Source: Dacryopinax spathularia
Lineage: Eukaryota > Basidiomycota > Dacrymycetes > Dacrymycetales > Dacrymycetaceae
Direction: 5' to 3'
Length of the DNA stretch: 64,000 nucleotides
Assembly (NCBI GenBank): GCA_037974965.1
Contig: JBBPFI010000004.1
Location: forward strand, 1,364,001 to 1,428,000
A model generated the notes under the pieces. The model was not told the origin of the DNA. It saw only the letters and a program-made list of their open reading frames with translations, and searched no databases. The position numbers and the translations under genes are program-made. This document shows, piece after piece, positions 38,132 to 48,828 of this stretch (the stretch's first letter is position 1; the number at the start of each line of letters is the position of its first letter).

Positions 38132-38476
38132 TGAGCTGCTTACCGGAATTTCGGCCACTATCGCGACTTCGACATAGGGACCGGACGCACGGGCAGGAGC
38201 GCTGGGCTGGATCCGCGATCCGAAACCTGCGTTTCGGATACGAAAAGGGTGGCGGACGAGTCCGAACTCATTAGTTAGATTCGTATATAAGCAGAGATGT
38301 GTAGCAGACATCCGTTATCGATTCCGTTTTACCCCCTTACTAGCTCTTTCTATACTTCGGCTTGACCACACGCCAGATCACTCTTTTCGACTCCGAAATA
38401 CGTACGGGACACCACCGAAAAGCCATATCGACGCTATCCCTTGATGCTCTGGGTCTAACCTAACAGTATCTATTCA
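38132..38476 (+). repeat. Left LTR
   Basis: 345 bp, TG...CA ends. TATA-like gtatataagcag at about 38283, a likely promoter. Matches the right LTR over its whole length. Confidence 0.93.
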
Positions 38477-38715
38477 TTTGGAGGTCGATTTGGGATATTT
38501 CGACTTGGCTTTCGACGTCCACTCGCCGATATAACGATACGCACGCCGCCAACCTGTCCACTCGTAGTGGAAAGCCGTACTCGACGGTTTCCTCTCGTCT
38601 ACCGATTCGCGCTACAACTTCGAACCATACCGTACGATCTCGCTCCGCCCCGGTCTCGTCCCGGAGTATCGAAAAACTTTCTATCCGACACACCGTTACT
38701 TCCGAAATATCCGAA

Positions 38716-40980
38716 ATGCCCACTGTAGACCCTGTTGTCTCAGCGCCACGCGGGAGCATGCCTCTCCGTACGGCCCGGCCGTATCTCGACAGTGTTGCAC
38801 CCGAAACAGTGGTACGGTACTTCGAAGATGTGGAGCAGTGTGCCGAAAATGCTGGGCTACCCCCGAAAGACTGTATCAAATGGGCACTTCGGTACGCGCC
38901 CACCGATGTTGCCGAAACCTGGAAAACCTTCCCATCCGCAGAGGGCGAGGATTACCCGGCGTTCAAACGGGATGTCCTAGGACTCTACCCCGGCGCGGTC
39001 GAAGACGACTCCCTTTACACGCGAAGCGATCTCGAACGGGTCGTGAGCATGAGCGCCGGCATCCAAATGCTTAACCGTGCTCAGCTCGCGGAATATCGCC
39101 GTGTGTTCCTTCGCATCTCGACATGGCTCAGCAAGAAGAAGCGAATTTCGGACTACGAAAGAAATGCGCTGTTCATGCGGGGATTTCATTACGAATTCCA
39201 GGACAAACTCCGGAACCGCCTGCTCATTAAAAAGCCTGACCAGCGTCCGGACGACCCATACGACATGGAGGACGTGATCGCGGCGGCTGAATTCCTGTTA
39301 GCCGGGACGTCTACAAGCGGTCCATATGTTCCGCTCACGACGGCGAGCTCGATACCTGCCGTACCGTCGCCGCCATCCGGTGGACATCAGTCCGGACCGG
39401 TTCCCAATCCTCCGGTGAAGACCGAAACGGAAGCCGGTCTAATGACAGCTATTTCGACTCTTATGACAACCGTCGAAACGCTCCTGCGACGTGATATGGA
39501 ACGCGGCGCGTTGCCACCGGCTGCAAGCGGGAATTTCGGTCAAGGGTACCCGACACAGGCGCCGCGACCTCCGATGAACCCGAATCCATCCAATAACGGA
39601 GGGTGTCTGTGGTGCGGACAGTCCGGACACATGATGAGAGAGTGTAACGATCTCGAAGAGCATCTTCGACGGGGCCTCGTGATCCGAAATGCTACTACAA
39701 ACCGTCTCACGCTACCGAACGGCATGTTGTTGCCCCGCGTAATGGGTGCGAACATGAAAGAGAACGTTATTTCCTGGCATAGTCGCAATCCGAATCAGAC
39801 GGTTGCAGACCTAAATGCTCGGGCAAACATTCCGAATCGTGGGAACGCCCCAGTAAACCTCGTCTCCGTTGTATCGGACGTTCCGCCTTTCACCATAGAC
39901 GTACCCAACGACGCCTTGCCCTTTCCGGTCGCCGATGTGCACTTGGCCCCGGCCGCGGACGAAGACGACGTGAGGGATCTGGAACGAACACTAGCGGTGC
40001 TTCAAACACAGCTGCACCGGGCCCGCAACCGAAGGCAACAGGAAGGAAGGCCGCTCCCCATACGTCGCGAACGTCCGGCCGAACCGCCGAGAGCTAAGGA
40101 AGTGCCGAACCGTCGCGGACGGGAAACAACACCGGAGGAAATTATCGAACGCTCGGTCGAGGAGAGGGAGATGGTCGATAAGCCAGTCGAAAACACCGAA
40201 AACAAGGAACCGACTCGTACTCATCTCAGAGCCCCAGTAGAGGACGATAGCCGAGCGGAAAAAGTTATTTCGTCCATAATGGCTAGCGAGCTGACCGTCT
40301 CGGTCCGGGATATGCTCGCAATTTCCCCTCAAATTCGAAAATATTTTTGTCAACAAACCACCACGAAGCGCCTGCCGAAGCCCAACACAGTCTTATCGGC
40401 AGAACCTACGGCACCCCTGGAGGTCATATCGGAAGATATCGAAAAACAGCTCCTGCCAGAGGCGCGAAGCGATATTTACGACTATGTGATGCATGTGTCC
40501 GGAAATCCGCAGGCGCCCAAAGGAGCCATTGTGGCTCTGTCAATGGTCGAGCTCCGGACCATAAACGTACTTGTTGGGGATGACGATGTAGCCGTCGCTG
40601 GCACGCTGGATTCCGGCGCATCGGTGGTTCTTATGAACCACGATATTTGGAAGAAGCTGCACATCGTTTACGAACAAACTCCGGGACACATCCGTTCTGC
40701 GAACGGGGCCACCACAGCAACGGAAGGGCTTATCCGAAATCTTCGTTTATCGGTCGGGCCGGTCACCGGTTTGTTTCAGGTTCACGTCATAAAGAATCTC
40801 CCGGTTCTACTGCTTTTGGGAAGGCCGTTCCTTACGCTATTCAACGCCGAAATGAAGGACTTCGGTAATGGCGAATCGGAGCTGACCATAACATGCCCGA
40901 ATACCGGGATTACTGTTGTCCTCGCGACTCACGCAGCCGGAAATCATTCCGAACCGGCTGCGATAGAGGAGGATTTTTAG
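38716..40980 (+). CDS. gag: Retrotransposon Gag with protease domain
   Basis: 754-codon frame. Capsid-like helical region in the first 250 residues (for example NALFMRGFHYEFQDKLRNRL), a zinc knuckle CLWCGQSGHMMREC (C-x2-C-x4-H-x4-C) near residue 296, a basic linker, and a retroviral-type aspartic protease with the active-site triad in TLDSGASVVLM near residue 635, plus LLLLGRPFL further on. Part of the young Ty3/gypsy element. The end of this frame overlaps the start of pol, which suggests programmed frameshifting as known for the family. Confidence 0.88.
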   Translation: MPTVDPVVSAPRGSMPLRTARPYLDSVAPETVVRYFEDVEQCAENAGLPPKDCIKWALRYAPTDVAETWKTFPSAEGEDYPAFKRDVLGLYPGAVEDDSLYTRSDLERVVSMSAGIQMLNRAQLAEYRRVFLRISTWLSKKKRISDYERNALFMRGFHYEFQDKLRNRLLIKKPDQRPDDPYDMEDVIAAAEFLLAGTSTSGPYVPLTTASSIPAVPSPPSGGHQSGPVPNPPVKTETEAGLMTAISTLMTTVETLLRRDMERGALPPAASGNFGQGYPTQAPRPPMNPNPSNNGGCLWCGQSGHMMRECNDLEEHLRRGLVIRNATTNRLTLPNGMLLPRVMGANMKENVISWHSRNPNQTVADLNARANIPNRGNAPVNLVSVVSDVPPFTIDVPNDALPFPVADVHLAPAADEDDVRDLERTLAVLQTQLHRARNRRQQEGRPLPIRRERPAEPPRAKEVPNRRGRETTPEEIIERSVEEREMVDKPVENTENKEPTRTHLRAPVEDDSRAEKVISSIMASELTVSVRDMLAISPQIRKYFCQQTTTKRLPKPNTVLSAEPTAPLEVISEDIEKQLLPEARSDIYDYVMHVSGNPQAPKGAIVALSMVELRTINVLVGDDDVAVAGTLDSGASVVLMNHDIWKKLHIVYEQTPGHIRSANGATTATEGLIRNLRLSVGPVTGLFQVHVIKNLPVLLLLGRPFLTLFNAEMKDFGNGESELTITCPNTGITVVLATHAAGNHSEPAAIEEDF

Positions 40981-43900
40981 GAGTCAAGGACCCGGCAAAC
41001 CTACGGCGAGACGACCAGATGATATCGACATTAGCCCTTCTTATTCCACGAATAGACATTATCGATCGCGAAACCTTCTCTCAACATTATTACTTCGATA
41101 CCATCCAACATGCGCTCGCGATCCGAAAATACAAGAAAGTCGACGAGCGCGTGAAACCCGTTCCGGCACCACACCCGGAGCACCTAAAAATACGACGTCG
41201 TTTCCCTTCAAATCCTCTCGAGCACATGAAGCCTTTACCGAAACATCCGCCTGAGTTTTCCCCGGGCTTTCGACTTACCCAGGAACAGTTCGATGCCTTG
41301 AACATCAACCGACATAACTTCCTTTGGCCGGAAGAGGAGAAACTGGTGGCGTGGATTTATCGCGAACACGAAAATGCTTTTTCTTGGACAGAGTCCGAAA
41401 TTGGGCGTTTTCGTGATGACTACTTCGATCCAGTCGTTTTTCCTACAGTCGAACACACTCCATGGCAGGAGCGAAATATACCCATCCCTCCCGGTATTCT
41501 CGAGAGCGTCCTCGACATGCTTCGCGAGAAGGTGAAGGCCGGAACGTATGAGCCCTCCCAATCTGCGTACAGGTCGAAGTGGTTCGTCGTACCGAAAAAG
41601 AGTGGGGAGCACCGATTGGTTATCGATGCACGGCCGCTCAATGGCGTCATGATCCGAAGCACATCGGTCCCACCCATTACGGAACATCTCCTGGAAAGTT
41701 ACGGCGGACGCGCCTGTTATGGACTCCTAGACTTCTATCGCGGTTTTGAGCAACATTCGCTCGCTCCAGAATCGCGGGATCTGACGTCCTTCCAAACGCT
41801 CATCGGGCCTCTTCGCTATACTGTCGCCCCTATGGGAGCTCACAATATGCCTGGCATCATGCAGGATAATGTGAATTTCTTGTTTAGCGACGAGATTCCT
41901 CATATCACAACGCCCTTTATCGACGACTTAGGCATCAAAGGACCGACGACTCGTTACGAGACTAGAGGCGGGTACGAAACGATTCGCGAGAACAATGGCA
42001 TACGCCGCTTTGTGTTCGAACACCTCACGAATGTTCACCGGATCATTACCCGCGCGGAGCATGCTGGAGCGACTTTCTCCGGGCCAAAGGCGGAGTTATG
42101 CTCTCCCGAAATTATCCTTTTGGGTCATCGATGTTCATACGAAGGGCGACACCCTGATCCAGCGAAGGTGCAAAAGATAATCGAATGGAAACTACCTTGC
42201 GAAAACATTTCGGAGGTACGCGCCTTTTTGGGAACTGTTGGTATAATGCGAATTTTCATTCGCGATTTCGCCCGCATTGCTCGACCCCTTGAGAACCTCA
42301 AACGAAAGGACGTAGAGTTCCGTTTCGGCGATCGCGAATGGAACGCGGTACGCCAGCTCCAGGCAGCAGCCCTCGAAGCGGAACGCAATCACGTCCTGAC
42401 CCCGATCGATTACAAATGTGGACGCCGCGTCATCCTTGCTGTGGACTCTTCGAACATCGCGGTAGGTTTCGTACTATATCAAGAGGATGAAAAGGGGCGG
42501 CGGCGTCCATGTCGATTTGGCTCGGTCGCATGGAACGACAGAGAATCAAAATACTCTCAACCTAAACTCGAACTGTACGGAGTGTATCAGGCACTTCGAC
42601 ATTACCGTATCTGGCTGGTCGGCTTGCCCGAGTTTACGCTCGAAGTGGACGCGAAATATATCAAAGGAATGCTGAACAATCCCGACGCATGCCCAACTAC
42701 GGTGCTTAACCGATGGGTCTCCTGGATTCACCTATTCCCATTCAAACTTGTACACGTACCGGCGGACCGACACGTTGCTCCGGACGGGTTATCGCGGCGA
42801 CCACCCGCCGATATTGCCGAAATTAAGGACCGACTCCCAGACGATTTTGAAGATGATACGCTTAACCTGTCTCAGGTGTTCACGTTAGAACTCGCGTCGC
42901 AGCCGCGAGTTCCAGTTCTTTTGGCGCAGGGGGGGGATGATCCCGGCGCAGAAGCGGAGATACCCCGTGACGCCAAGACCGCGAAGCAGGACGAGACGAT
43001 CGAAAAGGTTATTCGATACCTTCGGTCCTTCCGCCGGCCTCCGCGTATGCTCGACAAAGAGTTCAAAGCGTTCTTACGGTATACCACGAAATTCTTCCTG
43101 CGGGGCGAAGACGATTTGTACAAGAGAGACAGCAACGGAAAGCACCGGCTTTACGTTTCATATCCAGATCGATTCGAGATACTAGAGGCAATGCATGACG
43201 ACCTTGGTCACCGCGGGTTCAGGACGGTACACGCTCACATCCGGCTCCGGTATTGGTGGCCCAGTCTTACACAAGACGTTAAGTGGTTTCTCAAGACGTG
43301 CGACCAATGCCAGGCGCAACAAATGAAACATGTATACATTCCACCGACTGCACAAATGCCGCAGAACCTCTTCTATAGAGCCCACTGCGACACGATGTTT
43401 ATGCCAGTATCGCGAGGCAAGCAACGGGGTTATCGGTACATATTTCAGGCCCGCTGCTCTCTCACACATTATCCGGAGTTCGCGATCTCGAAAACCGAAA
43501 ATGCCGAAAATATTGCGGAGTTCCTGTATAGTTCCGTGCTATGCCGCTGGGGTGCTATTGCCGAAATCGTCAGCGACAACGGTACGCCTTGGGTCCGCGC
43601 GTTAGAACAGCTCGCGGAAAAGTATAGCATAACGCATATCCGAATTTCGGGGTACAACTCGCGCGCGAATGGGACGGTCGAACAGAGTCATCGGAACGTT
43701 CGCGAATCTATCGTCAAGGTCTGCAAAGGAAATACAGCCGATTGGCCAGCTTCTGTACCAGCCGTATTCTGGGCGGAACGCATTTCGGTGCATACGGCAA
43801 CCGGCATGAGTCCATATTACATGGCGCATGGGACGCATCCTACGTTACCAATGGATATTGTTCAAGCAACCTGGTTGGTTCCACCTCCGGAGAAAATATT

Positions 43901-44411
43901 CAGCCGAGCAGAACTCATAGCCTACCGTGCAAGACAATTGCTCAAACGCGAGACGGATTTGAATGAGATCCGGCGTCGAATCCTGCAGGCTCGGCAAGTA
44001 TCGGCCGAGCGGTTTCGCAGAAAGTTCGAAAATATAATATCGGACGAAACGTTTGAACCGGGCCGCTTGGTATTGATTCGAAACACTGCGAACGACGGAC
44101 CGATGCGAGATAAAACCCTTCCACGATATCTCGGTCCCTTCGTTGTCGTCAAACGCACACGCGGTGGAGCATATGTGGTCGCAGACCTTGACGGCACGCC
44201 TTTTCGAAATTCCATCGCGGCCTTCAGGATCATTCCGTACTATGCTCGTTTGGATTTGAGGACGCACATCGACGCAATACTGCGTAAGCTTCGGGAAGCG
44301 CCATACGCGGTCGATGTGGACCTGCAGGCACGGCGGCCGGGAGAAGAACGGGAAGCCGCAGAAGACGACGAAGCAGAAGACGACGAAGCAGAGGACGACG
44401 AAGAAGAAAAA

Positions 44412-44458
<47 letters not shown>

Positions 44459-44513
44459 AGAAGAAGGAGAGGACGAAGACGACGGAGAGGACGACGATGC
44501 GGCAGACATATGA
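40893..44513 (+). CDS. pol: Retrotransposon Pol: reverse transcriptase, RNase H, integrase
   Basis: Open for about 1206 codons, overlapping the gag frame at its start. Reverse transcriptase with KKSGEHRLVIDARPLN and the catalytic FIDDLG step, RNase H with ILAVDSSNIAVGFVLYQ, integrase zinc finger (H-x-H...CDQCQ around residues 768-810), and the DDE core with AHCDTMF, VSDNGTPW and NGTVEQSHR. The C-terminus ends in a long Glu/Asp tract from a GAA/GAG/GAC microsatellite at about 44360-44500. I see no chromodomain. Confidence 0.9.
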
Positions 44514-44764
44514 AGCCGGAAAAATCCGAAATACCATTTCGAACCTAGACGACATAGACTTAGACGTCGCAAGCCTGCATACCAGACACCATAGGCCAAA
44601 TACCTTAAAGTCCTTCGATCCGAAATTACCGAAATTCACGCGATTGGTTTTTCACACTGTTTCTTTCCACCGCACTATCTATCGTACAGCAAGAACTACC
44701 TGGAGCATTTCTAACTACCGCTCCCTCCATTTCGACCCGCTGCCGAAACCCTCCGGACTCCGCT

Positions 44765-47183
44765 TTACTCCTCGTCGGACTCGACGCGCTCCATGTCGTC
44801 GTCCTTGGGGACAACACGGACGAGGCGCGACTCGTCGAACGTCTTGCCCTCGCGCAGGATCGCGTAGACCGTCGCGTGGGTCTTCCTGTCCTCGAGCGCG
44901 TCCTGCAAGTTGCCGAGGGAGTGCGACATCATCGCGACGAGCGAGGCGGCCAGTTCGACCTCGTCGCGCAAGATGTCGACCGCTTTATCTATACCAAAGG
45001 TCAATCGAAATATACGAAATAAACGAAATGAACTTACGGAGGGGGAGCCGGAGCGCAGCGGCGACGGGGCAGTTTTCCGTCTTCGGGTTGGGCTCCGCCA
45101 TGATCGCGACCTTCGCCCGCTTGCCGGAAGGGCCGGGTGCCGCGTCGTCGACCTCGCCGATATCGCGTTTGACGCCGACACGATGACGGCGGGCCGCTAC
45201 AATTACAGATTAGCGACGTCCGAAAAGCTCCGAAAAACCGAAAACACTCACTGGCCTGGGCGAAGTCACATCCGCCACGATCGCGATGCTTGAGACACTG
45301 GTCACAGATCCGACCACGGCGCAGAGCAATGTCGTCCGCCGTCGGATCGAAACGGTACCCTCCGGAACACGATCGGCCACGCTCCAAGCATTGGTTGCAC
45401 TAGATGCGAGTCAGCATTCCGTAAAATAGGAAGAAAAACGACGCAAAAACATACCGGGTCGTCGTTGGGAAGTCCAGGAGTGCGCTATCGGACCGACATG
45501 AGCTCGGTAGACTCCTCTACATATCGCGAACACGTACCTCCTTCTTCTTCTCCTTTCCCTTCCCCTTTCCCTTCGCCTTCGGCTTCGGCTTCGTCTTGGC
45601 GGCAGTCGCAACGGACGGGAGCGACTCGGCATCCTACGTATGATGTCAGTACGTTTCGCGATGGTAACTCGAAGGCACTCACCGACTCCGGCACAATTGC
45701 GGCCGACTTGACCTTACGGCGGCGAGGGCCCCTTGCAGCGGACGACTCCTTTTCCTATCGCACCGGTCAGAAGCAGTTCGCGAACGCTGTAGAAAACAAA
45801 CGTACCGTGTCCGAGAGGACGACGACCACCTCTTCCCTCGCTCGCGGTTTCGCGACCTCCTTCTTCTCCTTCTTCACCTCCTTCGCCGGCTCCAGCGTCT
45901 TCGCGATCGACCGCCTGGCGGTCTCGACCTTCTTCACGACGGGCGCCGGATCGCGCGCCGTCACCCTTGCCTTAGCCGCGACCTACAGCAATGTGTTAGC
46001 ATTCGGACATGCCGAAAACACCGAAAATGCGTACCTGTGCCGGGCTCGGCGCGATATCTTCACCCTCCTCGATGGGAGGGCCGCGTACACCGATCGCGAA
46101 GTCAGGAACTCCCTACCAAGTACAAGTCAGTGATCGAAACGAATATCGAAGCTACCGAAAAACGTACCTTGGCCCTTTTCCAGGCCGCCTGCGTCGCAGG
46201 ACCAAAGTAACGGACGCGGACCTTGTCCACATCCGCGATCGTACCGTTCTTCGCTGCCAGAGCAGCTATCAAATGGCGCTACAAATCCGTATTAGCCATA
46301 AACGAACCGAAAAGAAAAAGGAAAACGTACACGGACGGCGCGAACATTATCGTCGTTCGCCGCCCACACCGCTCTGTCTTCCGGCTTGGCCGGGATGGTC
46401 AGGACGACCTCCCGGACGCTCCGCACGACCGGGACGATCTCCGCGATCTCTTCCTCCGACTCGATCGCCTCCTCCTCCGACTCCAGCGCCTCCTCGAACG
46501 ACTCCTCCGCATCGACATAGTCGATAACGGCCGGAGCCGCCACGATCTTCTTCGGCGCGGCGACGGGCCTTGCCGCGATCTTTTTGGCCGGTTCGGCAAC
46601 CGGTGCCGGCGTCTTCTCCTTCGTCGCGACAGCCTTCGGCGTAGCTGACCTCCGGACGGAGGTCGACTTCGCCTTTTCGGCGGCCTTCGGCGTAGCGACC
46701 GTCTTCGCGACCTTCGGCGCAGGCGCGGGCGGTGCGACTTCCTCCATCGGCTCGTCCTCAGCGATCGCGACGTTGTCCGCAGTCGGCACAACGTCTTCTT
46801 CAGCCGGGACAGCGCTGTCCACGACCATGTCGTCCGCCTCTTCAGCCTCAACGGCCGGCGCGACCGCTTCGCCTTGATCGTCGGCGGGCGCAGCAATATC
46901 GGCTGCCTCCGCTTCACTATCAGCCTGTTATAAAAAAAAAAAAAAAAAACGTCAGCAGCAAGTTCTATCCGAAAAACAATACCGGGCGCACCTGTTCAAC
47001 TTCCCCTGCTTCTCCTTCCTCCTTCTCCTCCTCCTCCGCCGCCTTCGGAGTCGTCTCGGCGGGCGTCGTCGACTTGCGCGCCGCACGCTTGGCGCGTTCG
47101 TCCTGCTGGGCGCGAACTCCAGCGAGCTCCATTTCGGCCTTGCGAAGCCGGTCTTCGGGCTGCATGCGGGGCGCCATAGACAT
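44765..47183 (-). CDS. Antisense multi-exon gene carried by the retrotransposon
   Basis: Between pol and the right LTR the minus strand carries a chain of about ten short exons, from ATG at 47183 to a stop at 44765, separated by short GT-AG introns. Many donors read gtacg. The product is an Ala/Glu/Lys-rich charged protein (for example KVEKKEKKEVAKPR-like stretches). In its later part it has paired cysteines of the form CNQCLERGRSC and CDQCLKHRDRGGC, and it ends in a helical segment (AVDILRDEVELAASLVAMM) and acidic DDDMERVESDEE. The cysteine pairs recall small zinc-binding or DNA-binding proteins. One intron ends in an unusual run of about 18 T. The family is unknown to me. It is not env-like: no signal peptide or TM. 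Confidence 0.6.
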
Positions 47184-47502
47184 TTGAAGTAAACTAAAGT
47201 GAAAGTCGAGATGTCGGTGGTGACGAAGGTGGAGAAAAGAGAGAGACAACGAAATGGGCGGCGTCAGAGACAAACATAATGAGTCGAAATTTTGGTTCCG
47301 CACGCGGATGCCGACACGTGCTTCTCTTTCGGCAAAGACCCTAACCAGGACCGACAGAAATTCGGACAAGTCGCCATTCGAAATAGCAAAACTGCTCAAA
47401 TTCGACTAAAACGGTTGGAACAAATTGCCGCCAATGCGTCGCACCCGACTCCGGTACGATCCAGCAGCATCTCGGTTGGTACGAACCGTTCGCGAACATC
47501 TC

Positions 47503-47592
47503 GTTCTCCCTTTCGCTCTCTCTCTCTCTCTCCCTCTTTCTCTCTCTCTCTCTCTTTCTCCCTCTTTCGCTCCTTCTTTCTCTCCCTCTTGT
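47503..47592 (+). repeat. CT-rich microsatellite in the retrotransposon
   Basis: (CT)n with CCCT and TTTC interruptions. It lies between the start of the antisense gene and the right LTR, where a promoter of the antisense gene would sit. Confidence 0.85.
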
Positions 47593-47712
47593 TCCTTCCG
47601 TCGTTCTTGCCAGTTTCTATTCGACTCCTTTCCTTCCTTTCGTTTCCACCCCAACACGGTGCCCTACAAGCCAGTTGACTGGGGACAGTCAAGATCTAAG
47701 GTGGGGCGTGGA

Positions 47713-48057
47713 TGAGCTGCTTACCGGAATTTCGGCCACTATCGCGACTTCGACATAGGGACCGGACGCACGGGCAGGAGCGCTGGGCTGGATCCGCGAT
47801 CCGAAACCTGCGTTTCGGATACGAAAAGGGTGGCGGACGAGTCCGAACTCATTAGTTAGATTCGTATATAAGCAGAGATGTGTAGCAGACATCCGTTATC
47901 GATTCCGTTTTACCCCCTTACTAGCTCTTTCTATACTTCGGCTTGACCACACGCCAGATCACTCTTTTCGACTCCGAAATACGTACGGGACACCACCGAA
48001 AAGCCATATCGACGCTATCCCTTGATGCTCTGGGTCTAACCTAACAGTATCTATTCA
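47713..48057 (+). repeat. Right LTR
   Basis: 345 bp, TG...CA ends, alike to the left LTR throughout. The host gene resumes at 48058. Confidence 0.93.
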
Positions 48058-48608
48058 GCGTCGAATGCGAGATGATATGATCTGGTCACCGGACCGCCAG
48101 CACGCGTGTTTTCACCGGCAAATTCGTAAGAGACGATGACTTCCAGTCGAGTTGGTGAGGTTGATCGACCACAGGGTCTGCCGACCAGTACTGTCTGCGT
48201 AGAGTGACCGTGTTCGGGGCGCCATGTTTGCTTCCGGAGGGGCTGGTCTCCTATCCCCTTCGATCGAACGTTGGGCATGGCCTCCAACGAGCCCTCGGTT
48301 GTACAACACAGAAGCCAATCGTCATAGCAGGAGGCGTTGGCGAGGCTGGAGAGTCGTCCCTCTACCCGCAGAATATCCGCTTCATGGAGACGCAGGACGG
48401 TGTCTACCCCATCTGCTGGGATCGCAGCGCCGGGCAAGTGGGCATCTCGCCGAGGAAAGAACGCGTTTTTTGGTCCGGTCCGCGCGGGTGGGAGGGAAGG
48501 AAGGAGAGGATTGGTTGTCGAGGGTATTTGAGGCTGACGATCGGGAGCGGCATAGTATGCACCAGTAGGAGACCAAGAATGTGAAGAGATTGCATTGGGA
48601 GTAGTCAT
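48058..48608 (-). pseudogene. 5' part of the host gene split by the retrotransposon
   Basis: ATG at 48608 (MTTPNAISSHSWSPTGAYYA) opens a 183-codon exon that runs leftwards to the edge of the right LTR. It has a Pro-rich start, then DTVLRLHEADILRVEGRL and SYEFAGENTRAGGPV. It is in the same strand and frame sense as the exons at 36579-38131, and the duplicated GCGT marks where the two parts were parted. Family unknown. Confidence 0.65.
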
Positions 48609-48828
48609 GGTGGGCGGGAGATGCAGCGTCAGGGGAGGGGTGCGGCGCGGCCAACATCTTATGCTTTATGTACGCACGGGTATTTGTTCCAGCCAGTGAG
48701 TGGGCCGGCCGTCAGACGCATCGCTTCGCACCTGCTGTCATGGAACACTTCATTATGCTTCCGTCCTCCCTGCTCCCGCTCTCTTCCGATCCACCAGGCC
48801 GAGTACACACATATAGACATATCGGCGG

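Larger units (their letters stand above)
38132..48057 (+). mobile_element. Ty3/gypsy LTR retrotransposon, whole-looking and very young
   Basis: 9.9-kb element bounded by two 345-bp LTRs that start TG and end CA. By eye the LTRs are the same along their full length, so the insertion is recent. It is flanked by a 4-bp duplication GCGT (38128-38131 and 48058-48061). Order: LTR, gag-protease, pol (reverse transcriptase, RNase H, integrase), then about 3.2 kb of extra sequence with an antisense spliced gene, a CT-rich tract, a purine-rich stretch (ggtggggcgtgga) just before the right LTR, and the LTR. Protease before RT and integrase last is the Ty3/gypsy order. The two long frames look whole, with no obvious breaks. 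It is inserted in an exon of an uncharacterised host gene. Confidence 0.93.

Noticed and set aside
44360-44513. Acidic tail of pol as a separate functional domain
   Set aside because: It is encoded by a GAA/GAG/GAC microsatellite and looks like repeat expansion rather than a domain.
46399-46917. Arg-rich 172-codon frame on the minus strand
   Set aside because: It is a shadow of the Ala/Glu/Lys-rich antisense exon in another frame; low complexity leaves several frames open.
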